Shown: in pieces, positions 1 through 8,027 of the stretch
How the letters are laid out: the number at the start of each line of letters is the position of its first letter
Position numbering within the stretch: the first letter of the stretch is position 1
NCBI RefSeq assembly: GCF_030382115.1
Contig: NZ_JAUDRJ010000003.1
Span: forward strand, 411,008-424,854
Source: Nostoc sp. GT001
GTDB taxonomy: Bacteria; Cyanobacteriota; Cyanobacteriia; Cyanobacteriales; Nostocaceae
DNA length: 13,847 nucleotides
Direction of reading: 5' to 3'
Made by a program: the position numbers and the translations under genes
The notes under the pieces: model-generated
What the model saw: only the letters and a program-made list of their open reading frames with translations
What the model was told of the DNA's origin: nothing
Databases searched by the model: none

Positions 1-22
1 TAGCTTCGCTACTTTTCTACAA

Positions 23-58
23 TCCTTTAGCGTAGCCTTCCACAGGAAAGGTATCGCC
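23..58. repeat. Dispersed cyanobacterial palindromic repeat fragment
   Basis: The stretch contains GCGTAGCC, then CCTTCC-ACA-GGAAAGG, then TATCGCC. This resembles the interspersed GCGTAGCC...GGCATCGC palindromes that are common in Nostoc-like genomes. A related copy lies at 9115-9144 and a third, shorter one at 4768-4790. It is in the upstream region of the first gene and no function is evident. Confidence 0.5.
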
Positions 59-177
59 AATTTATAAGTTATATAGGCAACTACAGAGGGCAAATTGTTG
101 AGATTGCTCATATCATAATGCTGAGGTATAAATCCGTCTTAGGTAAATTGGCGTTGAGTAAGAAATATTACACGAAT

Positions 178-948
178 ATGAAAAACCAAATTCTAGGTAT
201 AGCCGCATTTTTAACCACAATTAGTTTGACAACAACCGTACAAGCAGCAAATTCTGAACATATTAAACAGTTATTGGCAACCAAACAATGTCAAAACTGT
301 GATTTGACGAGTGCAGGTTTAGTAATGGCTGATTTATCTGGAGCTAATTTAAGTGGTGCTAATCTTACAGGTGCTAACCTCAGCCGTGCAAACTTAAGTG
401 GTGCAGATTTGCGGGGTGCAAACTTAAGTGGCGCGAGTTTATTTGGCGTTAACCTGAGCGAAGCTAAATTTAATGGGGCAAATTTGACGGGTGCTGATTT
501 GAGAAATACTTATTTAGCAAATGCAGAACTAACTGGCGCTTACTTAAATGGGACTAACTTTCAAGGTGCAGTTGCGATACCATCACAAATTGCTTCACCA
601 GCAGAATTTTATGCTTTGGGTGTAGCAGAAGGGCAAAAAGGCAACCAACAGCAAGCAATCAGTTATTTTAATCAAGCGATCGCAATTAAACCAGAATATG
701 CGGATGCCTATCTCGCTCGTGGTGTCGCTCGTTACCAAATACTAGATAGACAAGGTGCATTTCAAGATGCTCAAGTTGCACAAAAATTGTTTACATCCCA
801 AAATAACAGCACTGGAACCCTAACAGCCCAAACTTTTATAACAGAACTACAAACACCCGTCAATGAGAAGATAAGTACTGGTAAACCCAACTTCGTTGAC
901 TTTTTGGGAAGTATTGGCTCAGTCTTGCTCCAGTTCTTCCCTTTTTAA
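178..948 (+). CDS. Secreted pentapeptide-repeat protein with TPR domain
   Basis: The 256-residue protein begins with a Sec-type signal peptide (MKNQ, then a hydrophobic stretch ending VQA-A near residue 23). A CxxC pair (CQNC, near residues 38-41) follows, then about 18 pentapeptide repeats of the A(D/N)LSG type to about residue 130. Two TPR-like helical pairs (about 141-205) contain the pattern AISYFNQAIAIKPEYADAY. Pentapeptide repeats form a right-handed square beta-helix and TPRs bind partners, so export to the thylakoid lumen or periplasm as a structural or interaction protein is inferred. The substrate is unknown. An in-frame ATG lies 60 bases upstream at 118, but it would put 20 charged residues before the signal peptide, so 178 is preferred. 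Neither start has a strong Shine-Dalgarno. The C-terminus ends in a hydrophobic VLLQFFPF. Confidence 0.85.
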   Translation: MKNQILGIAAFLTTISLTTTVQAANSEHIKQLLATKQCQNCDLTSAGLVMADLSGANLSGANLTGANLSRANLSGADLRGANLSGASLFGVNLSEAKFNGANLTGADLRNTYLANAELTGAYLNGTNFQGAVAIPSQIASPAEFYALGVAEGQKGNQQQAISYFNQAIAIKPEYADAYLARGVARYQILDRQGAFQDAQVAQKLFTSQNNSTGTLTAQTFITELQTPVNEKISTGKPNFVDFLGSIGSVLLQFFPF

Positions 949-974
949 AGGAGATAACAAATGACAAATGACAA
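948..974 (+). promoter_or_regulatory. Ribosome binding site and heptamer repeat at tenA start
   Basis: AAAGGAGA (about 946-953) precedes two and a half copies of the heptamer ATGACAA. The first ATG (961) is best spaced from the Shine-Dalgarno but hits TGA after five codons. The second ATG (968) opens the real reading frame. The start codon is therefore part of a STRR-type tandem repeat. Confidence 0.6.
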
Positions 975-1597
975 ATGACTTATCTAACGAATTATGGGCT
1001 GCAAATCAAGACTTAGCCCAAGCTTGCCTAGAGCATCCTTTCGTTCGAGGTATTGGCGATGGTACTCTTGAGCGAGCTAAATTTGCTTACTACGTAGGGC
1101 AAGATGCTTTTTTCTTAGAAGCTTTTGCCCGTGCCTACAGTATCGCCGCAGCTAAAGCACCAGACTGGTTAGGTTTCACCACATTTCATAATTTAGCTAG
1201 TGGAGTTTTAGAAGAACTACGGCTGCATAGTGGCTATGCTTCTGAGTGGGGAGTCAATTTGTATGCTGTAGAACCTGCATCTGCCACCCGCCGCTATACT
1301 GATTTTTTATTAGCAACTGCTTGGAGCAAAGATGTGGGTTTAACTGCGGCGGCGATGTCTCCCTGTATGCGTTTGTATGCCTTTTTAGGAGACAAATTGG
1401 CTTGTAAAGGTATTCCCGATCATCAATATGCAGACTGGATTCGTACTTATAGCAGCACAGATTTTCAACCACTAACACAACAATTAGAAAATTTAGTTGA
1501 CAATTATGCCGCTACCAACCCTGTTGTGCATTCAACTTATCGTTATGCGATGTTTTGTGAACGCGACTTTTTTCAGGCTGCGTGGATGTTCAGTTGA
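968..1597 (+). CDS. tenA: TenA-family thiaminase II / aminopyrimidine aminohydrolase
   Basis: The 209-residue length matches the TenA/THI-4 family of all-helical enzymes. These release 4-amino-5-hydroxymethyl-2-methylpyrimidine from degraded thiamin for salvage in the cytosol. The residues expected at the active site are visible: D46 in YVGQDAFF, C133 and Y137 in MSPCMRLYAFLG, Y161, and E198 in FCERDFFQAAW. The cysteine places it in the TenA_C type. It starts 20 bases after the pentapeptide gene on the same strand, so co-transcription is possible, though no functional link is obvious. The start is the second ATG of an ATGACAA heptamer repeat, giving the N-terminus MTND. The gene faces a convergent porin gene beyond a terminator. 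Confidence 0.88.
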   Translation: MTNDLSNELWAANQDLAQACLEHPFVRGIGDGTLERAKFAYYVGQDAFFLEAFARAYSIAAAKAPDWLGFTTFHNLASGVLEELRLHSGYASEWGVNLYAVEPASATRRYTDFLLATAWSKDVGLTAAAMSPCMRLYAFLGDKLACKGIPDHQYADWIRTYSSTDFQPLTQQLENLVDNYAATNPVVHSTYRYAMFCERDFFQAAWMFS

Positions 1598-1714
1598 GCA
1601 AATTGATATCTAGCAACCTTTTTGACCTTTTCTATCTATCGAACTCACGTTGCTTGAAGATATCAAGCCCAGTAAAAATATTGAGTTCTGTTTTTAAACC
1701 TATACACAAAACAA

Positions 1715-1746
1715 AAGACGCAAAGGATAAATTTGCGTCTTCTTTT
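1715..1746. terminator. Bidirectional Rho-independent terminator
   Basis: A perfect 10-bp inverted repeat (AAGACGCAAA, loop GGATAAA, TTTGCGTCTT) is flanked by A-rich sequence on the left and CTTTT on the right. It lies in the spacer between the convergent tenA and porin genes and can end transcripts from both sides. Confidence 0.88.
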
Positions 1747-1760
1747 AAGATTTAAAAAAA

Positions 1761-3366
1761 TTAGAAACTGAATGTAGTTCTCAATGCACCAATAACAACA
1801 TCATCATTAGTGTCGTTATGATCTGGAGATGTTAACCAGATGACTCCAGGAGTAATGGTGATATTGTCACTCAGCTTATACTGGTAGAAAGCCTCAAGAT
1901 GATAGGATGTATCAGGATCGCTATCCAACCCTGCGATGTCAGAACTTGTTAATTTAGGCTCCATACCAGCGATGATACCTGCTAAGTTACCTTTTTTACC
2001 GAGGTCAGGGAAGCCAAGGGTGACAGCATAGTTCCAAATATCAACGTCTCCACGGGTTCCTCTCAAGCTTTGGCTGTTGGTGTATCCAGCCCAACCACCC
2101 AAGACGATATTATCAGTGATGCCAATGGATGCTTGGACGCCGTAAGAATTACTAGAAAATCCTACTTGATCTTCTGGTAAACCCTGGATAGCTGCTATAT
2201 CCTGGAAAGTGGCGGCATTGCTACCTGTGAGTAGTGGTTGGTTGTAGGAATTAATGTAAGTTAAACCGATAGAAATGCGATCGCTTGGTTTAACTGTCAA
2301 CTGTGCTAACGCACCATAAGAACCATTGAACAAACCATTATTGGGTGTAGGGTTATTAGCTGTACCACTCAAATACCCTAGACTTAATGCCAATTTTTCG
2401 CTGAACTCGTATGTTACTCCTAACCCCGCGCCGCCTATTTGGCTATAAATTGGGTTACGTGTACCAAAGGTGGACAAAGCACCAAAAGCACCATCACCAT
2501 CAAAGAGATTGACAGTGCTGGTAACGTCGTCTGCTGCACCTCCATTAGCGATCGCGATAACCTCTGTTTTTTCGCCCAAAGGGAATTTGTAATACAAGGC
2601 ATCTATGGCAGCATTAGTAGTACCATCCTCGCCAGCAAAAAATAAGTTACCTTCTGGTGTACCAATGTTAGGGCTGAGAATATTATTAGCTTGAATTCTG
2701 GTGAACAGCGTATCTTGCCCTGTGAAGCTAGTTACTAATTCTATCCGTGCCCGTACCCCTAAAGTTGTATTCTCGTCTGTAATTTCTGCACCGTTGACTG
2801 TATTTCCTGACAACACATCGCTGACAACTGCGACAACTTGTCCTTGCAATTTAGTTGTAGTTGAGAACTGATTCGCCTCCAATTCAGCAGTTTTCGCTTC
2901 TACTGCATCCACACGACCTCGGAGTGTCGCCAGTTCTGCGGAAAAGTCTTCTTGCAACTTTTGTAATGTCGCTAAATCTTGTTTGTTAACTAAATCGCCT
3001 GTAGCTGTAGCAATAAGTTCGTTAACGCGATCGAGACAAGCATTCAAACCAGCAGCAAACTCATATCGCGTTAATGCCCGATTACCCCGATAAGTGCTAT
3101 TTGGGTATCCGGCAATACAGCCATAGCGCTCAACTAAAGATTGTAATGCTTGGAATGCCCAGTCGGTGGGTTGTACATCAGAAAATTGGGACACGGAGGT
3201 AACTTGTCCCATTTTCTGATCTTTTGTGTCTGGATTAGCTAAAACTTGCGGTTGATTTATTTCAGAATTACCCAATGTTTCAGCCTGCAAATGTAGCAGT
3301 ATTAACAAATAGCATGACACCGCAGACTGCTGGACTAACTAGCAGATATTTCCAGAATTTTTGCAT
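1761..3366 (-). pseudogene. SLH-domain OprB-type porin, one-base frameshift at signal peptide
   Basis: Starting at ATG 3366, behind a strong GAGGAGA ribosome site, the frame encodes a signal peptide (MQKFWKYLL to NTATFA). It then runs into TGA just after it, at GCAGGCTGA. Removing one G of the GG at 3284-3285 joins it to the mature frame as FA-AETLGN, giving 534 residues. That protein has an SLH domain (FSDVQPTDWAFQALQSL ... LTRYEFAAGLNACLDRV), a coiled coil (QKLQEDFSAELATLRGRVDAVEAK) and an OprB beta-barrel ending in a terminal phenylalanine (TTFSF). This architecture is that of cyanobacterial outer-membrane porins, where the SLH part binds peptidoglycan-linked polymer. A downstream GTG (3320) could open the mature frame but would lack a proper signal. 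The shift may be a read error or a true mutation. The gene diverges from znuA. Confidence 0.85.
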
Positions 3367-3698
3367 TTCTCTCCTCACACTAATCTCCAATTCACACCCA
3401 AACCACGTTTTTTTAACGGGCATTTTATGAGAATATTTGTCAGCAATCTTATCAGAAGTAAGGAAACTTTTTAACAAAAAAAGTCAAGAAATCCTAATTA
3501 TTCAGGGAAAACTAAATTGCAGAGGGCTGTACCGTCTGAAAAAGTTTTGTTGTTACTCATTACACAGCAAACCCAGAATGATATTATGTACTTAAAATGA
3601 GAATGAGAATTATTATAGTATAAAATTTAGAATACTTGCCATTGTCAATAGCGATGATGACAGAGGTAGAGCAAGCATCCGTTTGGAGGAGAAATATT
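3367..3698. other. Divergent promoter region between porin and znuA
   Basis: This 332-base AT-rich spacer separates the leftward porin and the rightward zinc operon. It contains the Zur/Fur-type box at 3598-3618 and the ribosome site of znuA. TTG and ATG codons at 3636, 3654 and 3657 are in frame with znuA, but they lack ribosome sites and extend the protein before its signal peptide. No other gene is visible. Confidence 0.6.
3598..3618. promoter_or_regulatory. Zur/Fur-family operator
   Basis: Bases 3599-3617 match the 19-bp Fur-type consensus of three GATAAT-like hexamers (two GAGAAT units, then T, then ATTATA) at about 15 of 19 positions. Read as a Zur box it is TGAGAAT-T-ATTATAG (3604-3618), a degenerate 7-1-7 inverted repeat. 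The site lies about 80 bases before the znuA start. Repression of znuABC by zinc-loaded Zur is inferred from this position, and the divergent porin may share the control. Confidence 0.7.
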
Positions 3699-3701
3699 GT
3701 G
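3685..3701 (+). promoter_or_regulatory. Ribosome binding site deciding znuA GTG start
   Basis: GGAGGAGA (3686-3693) lies a few bases before GTG 3699. This is the only strong Shine-Dalgarno in the region. It places the start at a GTG directly before a well-formed lipoprotein signal, rather than at TTG 3636 or ATG 3654/3657. Confidence 0.65.
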
Positions 3702-4712
3702 ATTGTGAATTGCAGAGAAATTAGAACAGGTAGGCAAAGAAGCGGCATCTTGCCCATAATTGCTCTGCTAATATTGTCGATGGCTACTGGGTGTAGCCAA
3801 TCAAATCCAAATCAGAGAAGAACTTCCGAACAGTCGCCGCAAGCACAGGAAGCTGCTTCTACCCCACAGGCGCAGTCGGGAAAAACTAAAGTAGTAGCGA
3901 CATTTTTGCCGATATATTTGTTTACTAAGGCAGTAGCTGGGGATGTGGCAGATGTAGAAATTCTAGTGCCACCTGGTACGGAGGTACATGAATACCAAGC
4001 GACACCAGGAAATGTCAAAGCGATCGCTACTGCTAAGGTGTTAGTAAAAAATGGTTTAGGCTTAGAGGAATTTCTAGAAGGTACTGTCAAAAATGCCCAA
4101 AATTCCAAATTAGCTGAAATTGATGCAAGTATTGGTATTAAACCCTTAAATGAAATTTCACCTGTTGTCAAAACGACGCCAGATGAAAAAGACCACGAAC
4201 ATAGTCAGGGTAATCCGCACGTTTGGTTAGATCCAGTTTTAGCAAAACAGCAGGTAACAAATATTCGAGATGGATTAATTGCTGCCGATCCGGCGAACAA
4301 AGCTACTTACGAAGCAAATGCTACAGCTTATATTAAAGAATTAGAAAGTTTAAACAGTGAATTTCAGCAGACTTTGCAGAAAAATCCCACTTGCACCTTT
4401 ATTACCTTTCATGATGCATTTCCATATTTAGCTAAACGCTATAACCTCAAGCAAGTTGCTGTAGTGCAAATTCCCGAAGATCAACTTTCACCAACAGATG
4501 TCCAAAATGCCGTCAACGCTGTGAAAAAATACAAAGTTAAAGCTTTATTTAGCGAACCAGGAGTAGATAATAAACTGCTGAACAGCCTCTCTAAAGACTT
4601 GAAATTAAATTTGCGTACTCTGGATTCTCTAGAAACTGGCGAAACAGATCCGCAGCATTATTTCAAGGCAATGAAAGCTAATTTGCAAACTCTGGAAACA
4701 TCTTGTAAATAG
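3699..4712 (+). CDS. znuA: Zinc ABC transporter substrate-binding lipoprotein ZnuA
   Basis: This is the 337-residue periplasmic metal-binding protein of a cluster A-I ABC importer. A basic n-region (REIRTGRQR) and hydrophobic core end in the lipobox MATGC, with the lipidated cysteine at residue 32. A Ser/Gln/Pro-rich linker follows. The zinc ligands expected for ZnuA are present: H97 (GTEVHEYQAT), H174 (NPHVWLDP), H238 (TFHDAF) and an acidic residue near 308, with SEPGVDNK conserved. The His-rich loop typical of ZnuA is short (DEKDHEH), which may mark lower zinc buffering or shared manganese use. The neighbouring ABC-ATPase and ABC-3 permease and the Zur-like box support zinc over manganese. 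An in-frame TTG at 3636 would extend it by 21 residues but lacks a ribosome site. Confidence 0.9.
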   Translation: MIVNCREIRTGRQRSGILPIIALLILSMATGCSQSNPNQRRTSEQSPQAQEAASTPQAQSGKTKVVATFLPIYLFTKAVAGDVADVEILVPPGTEVHEYQATPGNVKAIATAKVLVKNGLGLEEFLEGTVKNAQNSKLAEIDASIGIKPLNEISPVVKTTPDEKDHEHSQGNPHVWLDPVLAKQQVTNIRDGLIAADPANKATYEANATAYIKELESLNSEFQQTLQKNPTCTFITFHDAFPYLAKRYNLKQVAVVQIPEDQLSPTDVQNAVNAVKKYKVKALFSEPGVDNKLLNSLSKDLKLNLRTLDSLETGETDPQHYFKAMKANLQTLETSCK

Positions 4713-4757
4713 ATTTGTCATTTGTCAGTTGTCCTTTGTCATTGGCAAATGACTAAT
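4713..4757. repeat. STRR-like heptamer cluster after znuA
   Basis: Degenerate repeats of the heptamer TTTGTCA and its complement TGACAAA (TTTGTCA, GTTGTCC, TTTGTCA, then AAATGAC, TAATGAC) form a loose inverted repeat. Such heptamer runs are characteristic of heterocystous cyanobacteria. Confidence 0.5.
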
Positions 4758-4964
4758 GACCAATACTTCTCTACGAGAGGCTACGCCAACGACTACGCTC
4801 AGTACAAGTGACCAATACTTCGACTACGCTCAGTACAAGTGACTAATACTTCGACTACGCTCAGTACAAGTGACTAATACTTCGACTACGCTCAGTACAA
4901 GTGACCAATACTTCGACTACGCTCAGTACAAGTGACTAATACTTCGACTACGCTCAGTACAAGT
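4758..4964. repeat. 31-bp tandem repeat array between znuA and znuC
   Basis: Five head-to-tail 31-bp units start at 4810, 4841, 4872, 4903 and 4934. Each reads GA(C/T)CAAT or GACTAAT, then ACTTCGACTACGCTCAG, then TACAAGT. The units differ only at one C/T base. They are preceded by a 52-bp unit (4758-4809), which is the same sequence with a 21-bp insert containing CTACGAGAGGCTACGCCAAC. The units abut with no unique spacers, so this is not CRISPR. The array splits the zinc operon. Confidence 0.92.
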
Positions 4965-4969
4965 GACTA

Positions 4970-5745
4970 ATGACTAATGACATTCCTATTTTGAAAGTAG
5001 AAGGATTAACTGTCTATCAAGGCAGCTATTTAGCTGTTCGAGATGTTTCCTTTGAATTATTGCCAGGAACAGATACAGCCATTGTTGGCCCTAATGGTGC
5101 TGGTAAAAGTACCCTGGTAAAAGCGGTTTTAGATTTGATACCTCGAAGTGCTGGGACGATTGAAATCTTGGGTCGTCCAATTTCCAGATTGGGGCATTTA
5201 CGCCAGATGTTGGGCTACATGCCGCAAAACTTTATTTTTGACCGCAGCTTTCCTATTTCTGTCAGCGAATTAGTCGGACTGGGATGGACTAAAGAAGGGA
5301 AAAAAAGAATTTATTTTTCTCCAAACTGTGGAAACAAGACCGGGAAAAATCGGCAGCAGTAACAGAAGCTTTACGGCGAACTGATGCTTATCATTTACAA
5401 CATCAAGCTATTGGTACTCTTAGCGGCGGTCAACTCAAGCGGGTTTTATTGGCTTATTGTTTGGTAATGCCTCGGAAACTCTTAGTACTAGATGAAGCCT
5501 TTGCTGGTGTTGATGTGCAAGGTGCAGCAGATTTTTACGCTTTGCTAAATGAATTAAAGCGAGAGGAAAGTTGGACAGTATTACAAGTTTCTCACGATAT
5601 TGATATGGTAAATCGGCATTGCGATCGCGTGCTTTGCCTGAACCAAAGCATTGTCTGTACTGGTAAGCCAGAAATTGCCCTTTCACCGCAAAACCTCTTA
5701 GCAACCTACGGCCCAGGTTTCAGTCGCTACCAGCACCAACATTAA
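4970..5745 (+). pseudogene. znuC: Zinc ABC transporter ATPase ZnuC, frameshift at A7 run
   Basis: As read, the frame stops at 5362. Going back one base after codon 112 (or adding one A to the run at 5300-5306) continues it to 5745 as a normal 258-residue ATPase. The first part has Walker A GPNGAGKST (40-48) and the Q-loop (GYMPQ, 82-86). The second part has the signature LSGGQLKR (151-158), Walker B LLVLDEA (171-177) and the H-loop VSHD (H209). Every ABC motif is intact once joined, and the junction reads KEGKK-KNLFFSKLWK. The ATP hydrolysed here drives import through ZnuB. The start ATG lies in a TGACTAA heptamer repeat, has no clear ribosome site and gives MTND. The break could be a homopolymer read error, a real mutation or a slippage site. 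Confidence 0.88.
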
Positions 5746-5748
5746 AAT

Positions 5749-5773
5749 AATTCGTAATTCGTAATTCGTAATT
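5749..5773. repeat. AATTCGT heptamer repeat between znuC and znuB
   Basis: There are three tandem copies of AATTCGT plus a partial AATT. This is a STRR-type heptanucleotide repeat of the kind typical of heterocystous cyanobacteria. It sits in the 47-base gap before znuB. Confidence 0.8.
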
Positions 5774-5792
5774 AAATTCCCAGAATTAGTTA

Positions 5793-6674
5793 ATGTCCAT
5801 AAGTATGAATTTATTCAATGATTATCAGATAACTTGGCTCGCGATCGCTAGTAGTAATGACTTGCTAGAGTTGTTACAACTTGCCTCAATACAGCGTGCG
5901 ATCGTCGGTGCTGCATTGATGGGAATACTTGGCGGGATGTTGGGTAGTTTTGTCACCTTGCGCCAGTTGTCATTTTTTAGCCATGCGGTTGGTCATGCAG
6001 CATTGGTAGGTGTGGCATTAGGTGTGCTGCTACAAATAAATCCTACTTGGATGTTGTTACCTTTTACCTTAGTTTTTGGAGTTATTGTCCTCTACTTTAT
6101 CGACAAAACCGACTTAGCTAGCGATAGCGTACTTAGCATAGTTTTATCTGGGGCATTAGCGATCGGTTTAATTCTCACGAGCCAAATTAAAGGATATCGT
6201 GGCAATTTGATGGCTGTACTGTTTGGAGATATTCTAGCGATCGACACCACAGATTTGATTTTGACGCTGCTAGTCCTTGTGGGAGGTAGCATATTTTTAC
6301 TATCAACTCTACGACAGCAAATTTTATTGACCCTTAACCCCGATGTAGCTCAAGTTCAAGGCGTTCCCGTCCAATTGTACCGCTACGCTTTTGTGGTCTT
6401 GCTTTCACTCGCCGTTGCTGTCGCGATTAAAGCCGTCGGAGTTCTCCTAGTGAACGCCTTTTTGGTCATTCCCGCCTCTACCGCCAAACTGATGAGTCAC
6501 CACTTTAGCCGCTTTCTAGTCATATCGGTAATAGTTGGTTCCATCAGCAGCATTGCTGGCATCATTGTCTCAGGTATTTTCAACCTTGCTTCTGGGCCAA
6601 GTATTGTTCTTGTCCAGTTTCTCCTATTTGTAGCCGTTTTCGTCTGGTTTAAGTTGAGTTTGAAACCTGCATAA
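5793..6674 (+). CDS. znuB: Zinc ABC transporter permease ZnuB
   Basis: The 293-residue, strongly hydrophobic protein has about eight predicted membrane spans and belongs to the ABC-3 permease family, forming the channel of the importer with ZnuA and ZnuC. Family features visible are AIVGAALMGILGGMLGSFVTLR near residues 35-55, SHAVGHAALVGVALG, and the cytoplasmic coupling region with DVAQVQGVP. The next helices contain KAVGVLLVNAFLVIPASTA. The gene is intact, unlike znuC. Start ATG 5793 gives MSISMNLF, and ATG 5805 is an alternative that removes four residues. It is the last gene of the zinc operon and is followed by tRNA-Phe. Confidence 0.9.
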   Translation: MSISMNLFNDYQITWLAIASSNDLLELLQLASIQRAIVGAALMGILGGMLGSFVTLRQLSFFSHAVGHAALVGVALGVLLQINPTWMLLPFTLVFGVIVLYFIDKTDLASDSVLSIVLSGALAIGLILTSQIKGYRGNLMAVLFGDILAIDTTDLILTLLVLVGGSIFLLSTLRQQILLTLNPDVAQVQGVPVQLYRYAFVVLLSLAVAVAIKAVGVLLVNAFLVIPASTAKLMSHHFSRFLVISVIVGSISSIAGIIVSGIFNLASGPSIVLVQFLLFVAVFVWFKLSLKPA

Positions 6675-6748
6675 CTATTTTTCTCCAAAGACTTGCTATA
6701 TTCTTTTATCTTTGCTACATTTATTAATCGTGGCTCACAAAAGCCCCA

Positions 6749-6821
<73 letters not shown>

Positions 6822-6884
6822 TCTCAAAAGTAATAAGCAGTAAGCAATTCTGACTAATTCTCATGGCAGATTAATAGTCAAATG

Positions 6885-8027
6885 TTAGTCAGAAGATTTT
6901 ACCGCTTCATGTCCCAAAATCCGCGGAACCTGGGGTCTATCTTTTTTGCCTGCCATCAACTCGAAAGCCCTTTGGTGATGTTGCTGGCTAATCCAGTGGT
7001 GGTAAAGTTCCGAGTGAACTTTGGCTGAATGCCCCATTTGTTGGGCTGCCAAAGAAATATCCAAGCCAAACACCAAAGTGCGGATTGCCCAACAGTGGCG
7101 CAAGTTGTAGGGCGCAAAAATTTCGTGACGATGAAACCAAACGGTGACGACATGCCCGATCGCCCGATTTGACTGATTTAAATCGACTTTTGGTAAAACT
7201 ACATTTTGTAAATCAAATTCCTCAAACCATTCGGGATAACAAGGCCAAACTTGCCGAGAACCCGTTTTCGAGTTGTCGCTGACGCTAATGATGTAGTTAC
7301 CGTTGGCGATCGCCCCCAAGTCGAGGCGAAAAACTTCATGATTCCGTAGTCCGTAAGTCGCCAGCATCCCATACACCCAGCGCCAAGCGTTCGATTCAAT
7401 CTCATAAAAAGTTTGGGCGATGGTTGTATCTATTGGTAAATCTCGCGGCGTTACCAAGCGCGGAGAATATTTACCTTTGTAGGGTTTGAGATTAATTTCC
7501 AGTTGGGCGAATCTGGCTAGCGCTGAAAGTGCCATACAAGTTCGCTTGCGGGTTTTGGTGTCAGGAGTTGTCGCTGTTACAGTTTTTAAAATGTTTTCGG
7601 CGTTGAGGGTTTGGGTTTGGGGCAGTTTTTGAAATACTCGCCAGTAATCAATCTCCCAAGTTGTCTCGCTTTGGTGGTTGCGATCTCTGGTGTCAAAGTA
7701 AAAAGTTTCAAACCTTTTAATCAGGTTTTCAATGGTTTCTACCTCACCGGATTCTCCAGCGGGTGTTTTCAAGTAAGAATCCCATTGGAAATTCTTACAG
7801 GCAATCAACCCGCCCAAAAGTCTCGCTTCAGCTTCTGCCCGCTTGAATCCCTCGCGGCTGGCATAAATTTCGAGGGCAATTCGTTGCTGGTAGGGTTTGG
7901 TTTTTCTAGAATTTGGTTTCGGGGGGAGCGTTGCCCGCAGGTAAAGGCGATGGCCGATTTGCTCAACGCTTACTCCGATTCGAGCAATTTTTAGCCGCTC
8001 GTTGATTTTGGTAAGCGGGTCATCCAT
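6885..8027 (-). CDS. Tyrosine recombinase (tRNA-Phe integrase)
   Basis: This 380-residue protein has an N-terminal arm/core-binding part (1-195) and a C-terminal catalytic domain. Catalytic residues can be read: R228 (YGLRNHEVFRL), K254 (SKTGSRQ), R310 and H311 in YNLRHCWAIR, H333 in QQMGHS, and nucleophile Y342 in ELYHHW. The first residue of the HxxR box is Tyr instead of His. The enzyme probably recombines the element at the tRNA-Phe 3' end. Its ATG overlaps the stop of the upstream zinc-ribbon gene (TAATG), so the two are translated together. Length and all core residues indicate an active protein. Confidence 0.92.
   Translation of the reverse strand: MDDPLTKINERLKIARIGVSVEQIGHRLYLRATLPPKPNSRKTKPYQQRIALEIYASREGFKRAEAEARLLGGLIACKNFQWDSYLKTPAGESGEVETIENLIKRFETFYFDTRDRNHQSETTWEIDYWRVFQKLPQTQTLNAENILKTVTATTPDTKTRKRTCMALSALARFAQLEINLKPYKGKYSPRLVTPRDLPIDTTIAQTFYEIESNAWRWVYGMLATYGLRNHEVFRLDLGAIANGNYIISVSDNSKTGSRQVWPCYPEWFEEFDLQNVVLPKVDLNQSNRAIGHVVTVWFHRHEIFAPYNLRHCWAIRTLVFGLDISLAAQQMGHSAKVHSELYHHWISQQHHQRAFELMAGKKDRPQVPRILGHEAVKSSD

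Noticed and set aside
3812..4171. Minus-strand ORF of 119 residues
   Set aside because: It is antisense to znuA, which is clearly the real gene.
4758..4964. CRISPR array
   Set aside because: The 31-bp units abut directly, with no unique spacers, and no cas genes are near.
7611..7994. Plus-strand ORF of 127 residues
   Set aside because: It is antisense to the integrase N-terminal part, with no ribosome site or family pattern.
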